Assembly (NCBI GenBank): GCA_964035575.1
Contig: OZ037892.1
Location: 558,001-622,000 of the forward strand
DNA from: Rhynchopus sp. YZ270_cl-10
Lineage: Eukaryota; Euglenozoa; Diplonemea; Diplonemida; Diplonemidae
DNA length: 64,000 nucleotides
Direction of reading: 5' to 3'
The notes below the pieces were generated by a model. It made no database searches, had not been told where the DNA came from, and saw nothing but the letters and a program-made list of their open reading frames with translations. Shown in pieces: positions 22,491 through 32,551 of the stretch; within the stretch, counting starts at the first letter, position 1, and every line of letters begins with the position of its first letter. Made by a program: the position numbers and the translations under genes.

Positions 22491-23277
22491 TACTGTGTAC
22501 TGTGTACTGTGTACTGTGTACTGTGTACTGTGTACTGTGTACTGTGTACTGTGTACTGTGTACTGTGTACTGTGTACTGTGTACTGTGTACTGTGTACTG
22601 TGTACTGTGTACTGTGTACTGTGTACTGTGTACTGTGTACTGTGTACTGTGTACTGTGTACTGTGTACTGTGTACTGTGTACTGTGTACTGTGTACTGTG
22701 TACTGTGTACTGTGTACTGTGTACTGTGTACTGTGTACTGTGTACTGTGTACTGTGTACTGTGTACTGTGTACTGTGTACTGTGTACTGTGTACTGTGTA
22801 CTGTGTACTGTGTACTGTGTACTGTGTACTGTGTACTGTGTACTGTGTACTGTGTACTGTGTACTGTGTACTGTGTACTGTGTACTGTGTACTGTGTACT
22901 GTGTACTGTGTACTGTGTACTGTGTACTGTGTACTGTGTACTGTGTACTGTGTACTGTGTACTGTGTACTGTGTACTGTGTACTGTGTACTGTGTACTGT
23001 GTACTGTGTACTGTGTACTGTGTACTGTGTACTGTGTACTGTGTACTGTGTACTGTGTACTGTGTACTGTGTACTGTGTACTGTGTACTGTGTACTGTGT
23101 ACTGTGTACTGTGTACTGTGTACTGTGTACTGTGTACTGTGTACTGTGTACTGTGTACTGTGTACTGTGTACTGTGTACTGTGTACTGTGTACTGTGTAC
23201 TGTGTACTGTGTACTGTGTACTGTGTACTGTGTACTGTGTACTGTGTACTGTGTGCTGTGTGCTGTGTGCTGTGTGT
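22491..23277. repeat. 7-bp satellite (TACTGTG)n, about 112 copies
   Basis: A perfect array apart from the last few units, which become TGCTGTG. Since 7 is not a multiple of three, all three frames cycle through the same 7-residue repeat, giving long false ORFs on both strands. The reverse complement recurs as a 13-copy array at 51.77-51.86 kb. Confidence 0.95.
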
Positions 23278-24165
23278 TCCTTCAAAGACCTGTACAAAAA
23301 TTTCACGGCCGTTGTTTTTTTTTAACGGCCGTGAAATTTTTGTACACAAGAAAGGCGCTTTTTTTTCACGGCCGTTTTTTTTTATTTTTCACGGCAACGA
23401 CGGCAGTGGGTCGAGCATTTTTTTTTCATTTCCGTGACGTCCGTTTTACTTGTATGAACTGATCTCGCATTGCTTTGCATTCCGGCAGTTTCGCGCATTT
23501 AACGACGCTAAAAGTTTTCAAAAATGGCCAATCTGAAGTCAATTTACTCACTTTCCCCCCTAACATACCCTACTTTTTTTCCACTTTTCCCTAGTAAAAG
23601 TGCCATTTTTAGACATGTTGCCTGAGGCCTCAAAATATGGAAAATTCACCCATACCCCGCCCCAAAAATGCCCGGAAATGCGTTTCCGGGCCGAAATTTA
23701 GGAAAATATGAAAAAATTGACCCAAAAAATGCACTTTTAATTGTTGTCACACCCCCCTTTACCACCTTTTCGGGTGACCCAGGCTCTCCAGTATCTAATA
23801 AATTTCCAGGATGCCAAAACTGAAATTTTTTTGCTTCTTTGGATTTATTTGATGAAAAATCTTTCAATTCCGCCCCTCGACTTTGGTTTTTATGCATGTG
23901 GGACCATATTACCCACGTTCTCGGGTGGCCCTCTGTGAGGACCCCTTTTAAGAATGACACCAGGCTCTCCAGTATCCAATAAATTTCCAGGATGCCAAAA
24001 ATGATAATTTCTTGCTTCTTTGGATTTATTTGATAAAAAATCTTTCAATTCCGCCCCTCGAGTTTGGTTTTTATGCATGTGAGACCATATTACCTACCTT
24101 CCTCTGTGGGGACCCCAATTTTGGGTGTTTAATTCAGCCACCCTTCGGTCCCAAAGGGTTAAAAG

Positions 24166-26666
24166 ATGCCTTCTCCTGTATTTTTTGCATACTTTAGGCG
24201 GGCACTTCTGACCCTTGTGTTTGTTGTGATAGGTGTTGCGCTGTATGTTGGTGGCGAGACGGATGCTTCCGTGCAGACAGTGCACCTCATGATGATGGCC
24301 ACCACGACGTATCTGATGGGGGAGCGCGCGGCAGGGACGAGTGGCGACCACTTTTCGTACATGGGGATGTTGGTGTGGGTCGTGTATCTTGCGGTGTTTT
24401 GCTTTGTGTTGGTGACATCGACAGCGCTTACAGTGGACAAACCGTATTTGGGGCTGTGCCATCTTTCGGTGTATGCGTGTGCAGTGTTCTATGCAGGTGG
24501 TAAGGTCGCCCTAGTGATACTGCTTGTGGAACGTTTGCGCATCCTTCGTGATGCGTCCAGGTCGTCCCCTCTCTCGCGTTGGAGAGACCGGTATTGGTTG
24601 GTCATGATGGGTTTTATGGTGCCTATCTTGTAGTGGGGCTTATCCTGTTGCTTAGCCTAGGTGCTCGTATCTCCCCAACAAATACCTGCTTTCTCCAAGT
24701 GAAGCCGTTAGCCAGCATTTCGATTGTCGGATATAACACAGTGTTTTCGTTAATTCTCTCAGCGTGTTTCTTCTGGGAGACCTTAAAGCTGCAGCGAGGG
24801 TTGACGCAGTTGCGTGTGAGTCTGCGAGGGGTAAGTCCAGCAGGTGCAGTGGTTGCATGTCTGCTCTTTGCCTCGTTCAGTACAATGAATATAGGCTCGT
24901 TTATCTTCAACGAGCATCAGCACTACCGTACCTGTCTGACGCTGTGTGTTGTTGATAAGTGGATCGGGATGTTCGTGACGGACTACATGTCAGGGCTGGT
25001 GGCAGACATGGAGAAGGTGCGCACAGACGCGGAGGAGGCTATGGATGCAATCGAAGTGATGGATCTTGAAAATCTTGAGCACCTGGAGCGCGAGCCCACG
25101 TCACGCGTGCAGGCGTCGCTTGCGCGCATCATTGGCCTGCTGCGGGATATCAGACAGTTCATCCCGACAGCCTACCTCACGTCCCTGAAGCAAGAAACCG
25201 ACAGTGCCACAGACGACGCACTGCTCGTAGCGTTGACACGCACAGACGCACCCGGGGCAGTGTCCGGCCGTGCTGCCATCGTGTTCACAGACATTGTGTC
25301 GTCGACACAGCTGTGGGAGGCCTGTCCTGAGGGAATGGCGAAGGGCATGCGTCTGCACAACAAGAGCGTCCGCGACTGCATTGCTGAGCTGAACGGATAC
25401 GAGGTGAAGACGATTGGGGATGCCTTCATGGTGTCCTTCGACATGCCGCACGAGGCAGTGTCTTTTGGTCTGCTTGTGCAGGAGCGGATGTACGGGATCA
25501 CGTGGCCGCAGGATCTGGTGGACTTTTGCAGTAGCATCAACATCCTTACGAAAGAGAGCAAATTGGGCATGCAGCTGCGCATTGGTGTGAATGCAGGCCC
25601 CGTTCGTGTGGAGTTCAACAGCATGACTGGGCGCGCAGACTACTTCGGCCCAACAGTGAACGTTGCTGCGCGCATTGAGTCGCGCTGCGTGGCAGGCTCG
25701 GTGACGGCGCCACAGGAAGTCTACGACGATTGGAAGCGTGAAAACTCCGATGCAGGCTTCGGCATTGGAATGGGAGACATTGAGCTGAAGGGCGTGTCGC
25801 AGAAGTGCGCGTTGGTGTCTGTGATTCCCCCTGCACTGCCGTGGCGTGAGAAGGCTGTGAAGGATGCGCTTAGAAAGGACAACAAGCCAACCATGAAAAG
25901 CAACTCAAATGGGACCATTTCCACTTCCCTCAGCGGGCTGAAGAATGATGAGAAGGAGCAGGTATTGGAAGGCAGGCTGGCGACCATAGCGCGTGTGGAA
26001 ATGCGTTTCCTCGAAACCTCAACCCATCCGATTAAGAACCTGAATGAAAAGCTTGGGAAGGTGATCAGCTCTTTGGAGCGGACGGAGGGTTCTGTGTTGA
26101 CGGTATTTGGGTCACAGCTCATTGCCAGCTGGAACACATCACGTCGGAATGTGCGTCATGTACAATGTTCGTTCAACTTTTGCCAACTACTGCACAAATC
26201 GATTCTTTGGGCGTACTCCGACAACCCTGTGTTTGTAGGCATATGCACAGGTACGGTGTACCCAGCGACACTGGGCGCAGCAGGGCAGCGTTTCCTGACC
26301 AGCATTGGCGCGTGCCTAGTGATGGCAGGACACCTACTGCACCAGAGCATTGGCTGCAGGATGTTTGCACTTTACAGCGCTGTCCGCGAGACACCAGAGG
26401 TGTACACCTCGTTGACGCGCCCCCTATCAGTGTGGGAGGTGAAACGTGTTGCCGGCACCACCAGCACGACTGTGCATCAAGTGTCCACACTTCTCCAAGG
26501 CATGACGCAAATTGTGGAGGATCTCGAATGGGGTTGGACAAAGGAATATTGGACAGCCTTCGCAGCGGGTGATGAAAAGACTATTCGTGAGAAGTGTGCG
26601 ACAGACAGCACACTCCTGCTAGCCATGGATGCGAAGATACATCAGTCCGTGACGCTGTTGTTGTGA
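24166..26666 (+). CDS. Membrane adenylyl cyclase, class III; frame joined by a -1 shift
   Basis: Read as one protein it has about 833 residues. Residues 1-270 contain about seven hydrophobic segments. A helical linker follows (MEKVRTDAEEAMDAIEVMDL). The class III cyclase domain covers about 368-545, with metal-binding FTDIVSS, EVKTIGDAF, the adenine-selecting Asp in ADYFGP, and catalytic Asn and Arg in VNVAARIE. A second, degenerate cyclase-like domain spans about 598-758 (FGSQLIASWN, GICTGTVYPATLGAAGQRF). It makes cAMP at a membrane. The open frame from 24166 stops at 24633, and the rest is in the -1 frame. The two meet at GGGTTTT (24609-24615), which lies in register as a slippery heptamer, and reading across it gives an uninterrupted transmembrane helix. 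A one-base homopolymer deletion or sequence error explains it equally well. A 65-bp intron (GTATTG...CTTAG) is possible but would delete the helix. Confidence 0.85.
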
Positions 26667-26920
26667 CCTGTGCCATATGCAATACAACACAATCATGCGA
26701 AATGAGAGCCAAACCACACATCACACCTTTTTGTGACCAAAAACCCCCCTCCCAATATGTCGTGAGAGGGAGACCGAGTCAGATTAGAGTTATTTGTTTT
26801 TTTTTTTTGTCCCTTTTTCCACTGTATAATTACCCTGGCCTTGGAAGGTGTGCGTGTAACCGTGTCTTTTGACATGGTGGTTTTTGTTGATACTACAGAA
26901 GTATAATTTTTTATTGCATG
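26667..26920 (+). other. Spacer downstream of the cyclase
   Basis: No gene is seen. Contains T-runs and GTCGTGAGAGGGAG-like sequence distantly reminiscent of the M1 loop. Confidence 0.3.
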
Positions 26921-27088
26921 ATGTAAAGTGCACTTTACATCACGAGGGAGCTATGGTTCCGAGTTGGAAATTTTGGTGCACGAGCGCAGCGAGTGCACCA
27001 ATAAATTTTATGACCACGAACGAAGCGAGTGGTCGTAATATGCAACTCGGAACCATAGCTCCCGAGTTATGTGAAGTGCGCTTTACAG
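26921..27088. repeat. Foldback with three-way-junction shape
   Basis: Outer arms 26921-26966 and 27042-27088 pair (GGGAGCTATGGTTCCGAGTT and complement, extending into the TGTAAAGTGCACTTTACATC region). Between them sit two separate hairpins, GGTGCAC...GTGCACC (26974-27000) and GACCAC...GTGGTC (27012-27034), each capped by a purine loop of the type GAGCGCAGCGAG. No ORF. Confidence 0.65.
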
Positions 27089-27102
27089 AATGCAATACGT
27101 TA

Positions 27103-27885
27103 TTTTATCTCCTTTGTGATATGAACGAGAGCCTGATTTTGCGTTTTTTGACCGTAAAAAAGAGTGACATAAGTAGGCTTTACGTCACGTATTTTTGGCT
27201 TTGGGAGGGTGGGAGAGTGACATAAATATTTTTAGGAGGGGATTCCTGTTGGTGATATGGGTGTAGCTGAAGGAAGACAAACAGGGGGTCGGAGTTTCAT
27301 GTTTGATGCTGACAATGCCACTTTGAAGGCTACCCATTCTCCCACTTGCCGAAGTGGGAGCCCCTCGACAGACTCTGTGGCAGATATCGAGCAATTTCTT
27401 GCATGTCTGCCACAGAGAACACCAAGGCTTCATTCTTGGCCCATGCCTTGATCATGGTCAAGGTAGTAGAGCACGAAGTGTTCCTCACGCAGGCTGCCCG
27501 GCCTCTTCGTGTTGCAACAGTCCATGCACTGATCCCATCGTTTGGCGTTGGCAACTTTGGAGCGCACATTTGGCACGCTTTGGCCAGTACATGATTCAGC
27601 CTCGTACACCTCCATCATACGATCGGACTTGGTCTTAGGATTTTTTTTGCAAATTATTTTTTGAAACGTAGTTGTATTAGTGTAGCCACCCTGGAGTGTG
27701 GCTCCACTATATTTTTTGTCGATTTTTTGTAGTGTAGACACCTGCGTGATGGTAAAGTACTTTATGCCATGGCCCCCACCTATCCCAAGCCAAAATTGCG
27801 TGACGTAAAGCCTAGGTTATGTCACGAATTTTTACGGCCAAAAACGAAAACTCAGGCTTGAGTTTATATCACAAAGGAGATAAAA
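27103..27885. mobile_element. Degenerate element with about 120-bp inverted ends
   Basis: The left arm starts TTTTATCTCCTTTGTGATAT and contains GGCTTTACGTCACG; the right arm carries the complements up to ATATCACAAAGGAGATAAAA at 27885. Similarity is around 80 percent by eye, so it is older than the other TIR elements. The interior holds minus-strand modules M7 (27.67-27.71 kb) and an M5-like piece (27.72-27.75 kb). No target duplication found. Confidence 0.5.
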
Positions 27886-28094
27886 GGATTTTCAGCTATT
27901 GATATTTTTCCTTCTCTCTTTTGAGAGAAGTCTGCCAGACTTTCCTCTATTGCTCCCTTTTAGTAGTACTTTTAGCACGTTTCAACCGCTCTCCATTTTT
28001 TAGTACGGTAAGGCATCTGTATTTTGGAAAAAATGCGTTTACACACATTTTCCACACATTTTTCAAACCGATTTTTTCGGATATATACCTCGGA

Positions 28095-28211
28095 ATGGAT
28101 GTAGGACGTGTACGGTTGAGGTCCACCCAGGTGCAGCGATCAGGTACCAAGGTACACTGCCACGAGAGGGTTTTTGCAACCCAGAAGCGTTTTGCACTAT
28201 CAACTTCGCCC

Positions 28212-28215
<4 letters not shown>
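28095..28215 (+). repeat. SINE-like repeat ending in M1 then M3-like tail
   Basis: ATGTAGGACGTGTACGGTTG, then GGTCCACCCAGG, then M1 at 28149-28182 (CAAGGTACACTGCCACGAGA), then GCGTTTTGCACTATCAACTTC and a run of about 27 T. Parallel to the copies at 47.58 and 60.18 kb. Confidence 0.45.
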
Positions 28216-28244
<29 letters not shown>

Positions 28245-28248
<4 letters not shown>

Positions 28249-28904
28249 CGCCCAAGCAAGTCGTCGTTGACACGCAGAGATACCTGCTGGACGTCACCAC
28301 AGCAGTAGATGATCACCTGTCCTCGCGGACTACCACAGCGCCTGCACGCCACCCATGGCGTATGGACTTTGAAGTGTTCGATGCGCCCCCATACCAGGAG
28401 GCCATCTACCGGCAGCTCGCCCCTTTCTTTGGGAAGGACGATGATCCGAGATGCAAGCAGAAGCGCCACGAACTGAAGCGAATGCTCCAATGGGCCTCCT
28501 CCCTGAAATGGAGCACCGCCAACCTGCCTGTGACATGCGTGGAACTTGCCATTGACTTGGAAATTTTCCACAGGATCTACGTTCTCCGGCCAACCTCTAA
28601 CATTAGAGAACGGGCCTCTGCCTTGCGCACATTGCTCAACAAGCTTCACCGCCTGTGCAAAGCTCTTGGGATCCAAAACCCATTTCCCGCATCTGCCATC
28701 TCCTCCTCACGGGGCCTCCGGTCCATTGGCGCACCCGGACTTATAGGCTACGACCGTCGCCCAGTTTTTACGTACCCGCGCTACACTATGCACATGCTCG
28801 AACACGTCATCGTACGTGCCAAAATTACGAACTCCGGCTGGGGAAATGACATCATCCCTGACAACAAACTTGTAGAAGCCAGCGCAGCTGAAGCTATGCG
28901 ATAA
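28245..28904 (+). pseudogene. Retroelement (LINE-type) C-terminal coding fragment
   Basis: An uninterrupted 219-codon frame with good coding composition opens directly after a long T-run, with no plausible start, and ends in TAA. It is helical, with a conserved-looking core (TANLPVTCVELAIDLEIFHR) and a Tyr/Arg-rich C-terminus. The VELAIDLE core resembles the region after the reverse transcriptase in LINE proteins of protists (from memory, moderate to low confidence). It is bounded on the left by M1 plus a T-run and on the right, 13 bases after the stop, by M2 (28917-28958). That suggests a 5'-truncated insert whose 3' UTR ends with the M2 hairpin. An alternative is an exon of an unknown host gene. 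Confidence 0.4.
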
Positions 28905-28916
28905 CGAATATGATAA

Positions 28917-28958
28917 GGTGACTAAGCACGAGAGGCTTAGGATCATCTTATAAACTTT
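28917..28958 (+). repeat. M2 hairpin module
   Basis: Stem CTAAGC (28922-28927) and GCTTAG (28935-28940), loop ACGAGAG, tail GATCATCTTATAAAC and T-rich sequence. Just 3' of the retroelement-like frame. Bases 28960-29417 hold no gene; a perfect small hairpin GGCTGCGCC/GGCGCAGCC is at 29322-29342. Confidence 0.5.
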
Positions 28959-29417
28959 TCTTTTTTTTTGTGCTCCATTCAGCGGATAAGTTAGCTTTTT
29001 TATTTTTCGCCAAATCCCGGGTTTTCCGGTTTTTTCCGGTTTTTCCCACCCACACAAAAATAATGATGAAAAGTCACAAAAAAATGCCAGCGACCCCAAA
29101 ATTCTACCCAGCCCCAGGTCTAAACCCACCAGCTCTTTGAACGACTTTTTCTGACTTCCATAGCCAGTGTTTGTGCGGCACAAAGACCCGCCAGGGGGAG
29201 GTAACTGAGGCGTCGCTCTTCGCCAATAAACGCGTTAATATACTCCTCACAGCTGTGATATAAAATCGAACATTTTCAAACTATGGCATGGTAGGGCTAC
29301 TGCTCATAAATTTTGGCTGCGCCACAGGCGCAGCCACGGTACGCTACTTTTTTATGATCGTCGATCCCTTATTCTTGCTCGATATGAGGAGGTTGGGCTG
29401 CTGGGGGTAAGAATACC

Positions 29418-30225
29418 CCTTGTCCTTTTTCGTCCTCTACGTCTTTTTCGTCTTTTTCGTCCTTTTTCGATCCGGGAAAAAGGACGAAAAAGGACAAAAA
29501 AGGACGGTGGTGTAAGGTGTACAGGAAAATCACCAGGAAAATCACCGGTTCACCCGAAAAAAAAAAATCCCCCCAAATAATATTTTCTTGGGAAAAAGTC
29601 GAATCCCTTGTATTAGGCGAAATGTTTTGAAAACATGCCACCTATCCACAACCAGCTTCCCGCTCTCCAGAAGTGCGGGGATCTCAGTTTTTGGGAGAGG
29701 TTCCCGTTTGTGCAGAAGTGCTCTACGACAGAAGACATCAGGTACATGGAACAAGACTCCGCGAGGATTGTCCACATTCTTCCAATGTTCTGGGCTTTGA
29801 AACAGGTGTTCAATACCTGACCTGCACCTGAAGGGGAAGTTGCTGGGCACAAAAAATGCAAGAAGTCCGGAGATGAACGAGAGAAGTACAACCTGGAAAC
29901 CGGCCGCTGTGTTCTTGCCACCATCTTGTCCCCTACCTGCTACACCCTGATAAATAAGGCAAGGTCCCTCGTGGGGTTTTGGAAAGTGCCTTGAGGCTTT
30001 CAATCCAAAGACGCTCATGGATCAGGCAGAAAAAGCAGTGGAGTGTTTTATTACTTTTTGTAAACTTAAAAACGCAGGTGTCAACTATCAGTGGGTTGTG
30101 AGACGATTCTTTGTACCAGGAACGTGAGGAGTAACTTAGTCACTGTACATTATTACCAATGTCCCTTTTCGTCCTTTTTCGTCCTTTTTTGTCCTTTTTC
30201 GTCCTTTTTCGTCCTTTTTGAAAAA
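29418..30225. mobile_element. Decayed element bounded by GTCCTTTTTC repeats
   Basis: Both ends carry tandem GTCCTTTTTC units, and an inverted GTCCTCTACG / CGTAGAGGAC pair (29430, 30226) hints at terminal inverted repeats. A hairpin of the same units is at 29418-29505. The interior has coding-like stretches in both directions (minus frame with ESGKLVVDRWHVFKTF, plus frame with DQAEKAVECFITFCKLKN) but no complete gene. The Asp-Arg-x-His piece recalls some DNA transposases; this is a weak inference. Confidence 0.35.
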
Positions 30226-30947
30226 TCGTAGAGGACAGGGGGGTTCTTAGCTGGGGGGGGTGGGTGGGAACCGGACTTCCTTCAGGTCCGGTCCAGGTCT
30301 GGTCCAAAAAAATTTTTTTTTCAAAAATCCCGAATCTCAATTTTTTTTTTTTTTTTTTGAAAAAACCGGAAACCGGGAAAACCCGGTTTTCAAAACCGGA
30401 AAACCGGGTCAAACTTAACCCCTGGCTCCATTTCATATTTCCTTATGAAATAATGTTTTCCGTTCCCACTTCCCTCCGCCTTATTACATTTTCCCCTCAG
30501 TTCTCCTTTTTTTTGCTCAATCACTCAACTCACCCAATCATGGGGTCAATTCTGCCTCATGAGAGGATGAAGTGTGGTCTGTATTTCCTCCCCTTGTCCG
30601 GAGGGGTCTGCGGGACTATTCTGTTTTGTCCTCAGGGAGGTAAACGTCTCTGCCCCTGTAAGTGACATACGGGTAAGTTAATGCTGGGCTGGTGCCTGCA
30701 CTCAGAGCATGAAGGCAGCGACCAACAGTCAGGATTTTCCCCCTCCATTTTTTTGTTCTCCAGAGTTGTTGGAATCGAAAATGGACCTCCGTCGATACAA
30801 CAATAACAACATTTCCATGTTGTCATGGCTCTCGCCGGGGGGTGATCGGGTTTTAAATCACCCAAAAAAAAATTTTTTTTAAAAAAGAAGGGTGATCCGG
30901 GTTTCGGATCACCCCTCGAAAAAAAAAAAAAAAAAAAAAAATCCCAG
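30226..30947. other. Spacer without a gene
   Basis: T/A homopolymers, a CCGGTTTTC-rich stretch around 30360-30410 and a small GGTGATCC/GGATCACC hairpin (30891-30914). Nothing protein-like was seen. Confidence 0.3.
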
Positions 30948-31180
30948 GTTGAACCACGGGAGTACCATGGGGAACTGGGTTGCTGACCGCATCATCCAGT
31001 CTGTACCTCAATTTTTTTCTGCCTGCGGCGCCATTTTCCCTTTTTTGCTCCGCAAAAAGGGTTTCGTTGAGTGAGTCTATGATGTAAAAGCTAGCCTTTA
31101 CACCGTACCCTAAATATTTTTTCGCCTGCGGCGCCATTTTGTATTATTATTTTTTTTGCTCCGCAAAAATAGTTATATAC
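30948..31180 (+). repeat. Dispersed repeat family R3, copy 1
   Basis: Matches 37296-37530 over about 230 bp: GGTTGAACCACGGGAGTACC, GGGGAACTGGGTTGCTGACC, then two TGCCTGCGGCGCC hairpin units. The second copy is followed by ACAGTTCCCTATGTTCCC, which here occurs only at 32.15-32.24 kb, so copy 1 is interrupted by about 1 kb. Confidence 0.55.
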
Positions 31181-31323
31181 TCCAGGGAGAAATTGAAGCT
31201 TTTTTTCCCCGAGGGGGGTGCAACTCCCAAGGATGTGTATTTCCCGAGCCGAAGGCGAGGGAAATACGAATCCGAGGGAGTTGGCACCCCCCAAGGGGAA
31301 AAATCTTCAATTTCTCCCAGGAG
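31180..31323. repeat. 144-nt long hairpin
   Basis: Arms starting CTCCAGGGAGAAATTGAAG and ending CTTCAATTTCTCCCAGGAG pair almost throughout, passing GGGGGGTGCAACTCCC, down to TTTCCC/GGGAAA capped by GAGCCGAAGGCGA (itself GCC-GAA-GGC). A compact foldback element, no ORF. 31324-32551 holds no gene I can support; a GCGCGCGCGAAGCGCGCGC hairpin is near 32280 and an M6 copy at about 32412-32465. Confidence 0.7.
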
Positions 31324-32551
31324 TTTGTAATTTTATTGCCTCCAAATAGTGCCGAAAGCCAAAATTTTAGGGGGTTTTGACCCACCGCGTGTGCACATCT
31401 GTTGGTGGGTGCTTGGGGTGCCGTACAATAAGAAATGAAGCCGAAAACTAGGAGAGGAGGGTCTTTTTGTATGTCTGAATACTTTTGTTAGTGTTTTTTG
31501 TTGAGACGGCTGAAGTAACTCCAGATGGTGTTCGACTTCAATTTCCGTTCTTTGTGCAAGTGATCGAAGTAGCGGTGTAATCTTCTCACGTGGCTTGCGG
31601 GACTTGATCTTCGACAATTTCAGAAATCCTTGCAAAGCAATGTCATGGGTTTCTTTTGTGGGCGCCTCTTCTGAGCATCCTCATAGATATCTGTGTCCTG
31701 CTTCTTGGTAGTCCTTGGCATGATCTTGTGTTTTTGACGTTAAAATCCCTCTGGGAAGTGTTTTTGGGGTGGAAAAAAACCTCAAAAACGCGCCTTAGAC
31801 CCCTAGAAAGGCTCAAAACTGCTCAATTCTTGCTGGAATTGCAAAATTGGGCACTTTTAGGGGTATGACCAAAAAAAATTTCGAGAGTCTAGTTAGTACG
31901 GAGGCGCACCTTAGAAGGCAAAAAATCAAAAAAAACAGCAGGGAAATATAGACTTTTTATTCCCTGCCCCTTTTTAGCTGGGGTTCCCGGCTATTTACTA
32001 TTTATTCCCTGCTCAAATTTACTTTTTTTCCCTCACCCCAGCCATTTACGGCTAAAAAATGCAGGGAAAAAAACCTACTTTATTTCCTGCCCCCCTAAAG
32101 CATTTTGGCTTGAGGCACAATATTTGGAGGCAATAAAAGCACATACATACAGTTCCCTATGTTCCCAATGTCCCTGGTCAGCAGTGCTGAAAAAAATTTT
32201 GGGCATATTTTTGGGCAAAAACAAGCTGACCCCAAATGAGGGAGAAAGCGCCTCACCTCCCTGCACTGTCAGGGAGTCGCGCGCGCGAAGCGCGCGCGCT
32301 CCTGCTTTTACGGGAGGAAAGCTCGGGGACCCCAAATCACCCCCCATTTTGGCCAAAAGGGGTGATTGGCGAGAGCCCTGCATGTTGTCCAAAAAAAAAA
32401 AAAAAATTGACAGTGGAGATTGCCCAACTGTGGCAACATAACCGAGGCAACTACTACTCCAGCAATTTCAGGGGCTCCGCTACCGTATAAAGTTCTGTTG
32501 CGGCGCAACAGAAGTCTGAAAATTTTCAAAAAAAAAAAAAAAAAAAAAAAA

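Larger units (their letters stand above)
20862..24158. mobile_element. piggyBac-like element A (TTAA target site), non-autonomous
   Basis: The ends are CCCTTTGGGA... and ...TCCCAAAGGG, each bordered by TTAA (20858-20861 and 24159-24162), the hallmark target site and CCC terminus of piggyBac elements. Inside are repeated subterminal blocks containing CTTTGGATTTATTTGAT (two copies of about 175 bp, 23.78-23.94 and 23.95-24.11 kb), HACGGCCGTGAAA palindromes, a coding-like relic and a huge 7-bp satellite. It shares AATAACGCCATTTTCGG and the AAAGAAGCAAGAAT block with element B at 58.67 kb. I see no piggyBac transposase. The right end lies three bases before the cyclase ATG. Confidence 0.7.

Noticed and set aside
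22491-23277. CRISPR array
   Set aside because: The 7-bp, 18-bp and 41-bp arrays are head-to-tail repeats without spacers, and the sequence is eukaryotic.
22213-23462. Open frames of 276-378 residues on both strands
   Set aside because: They are the 7-bp satellite read in cycling frames; no flanking coding signal.
24589-24653. A 65-base intron (GTATTG...CTTAG) to join the two cyclase frames
   Set aside because: It restores the frame but removes most of a good transmembrane helix, and is far shorter than the other introns. A -1 shift or one-base error is preferred, though RNA data could reverse this.
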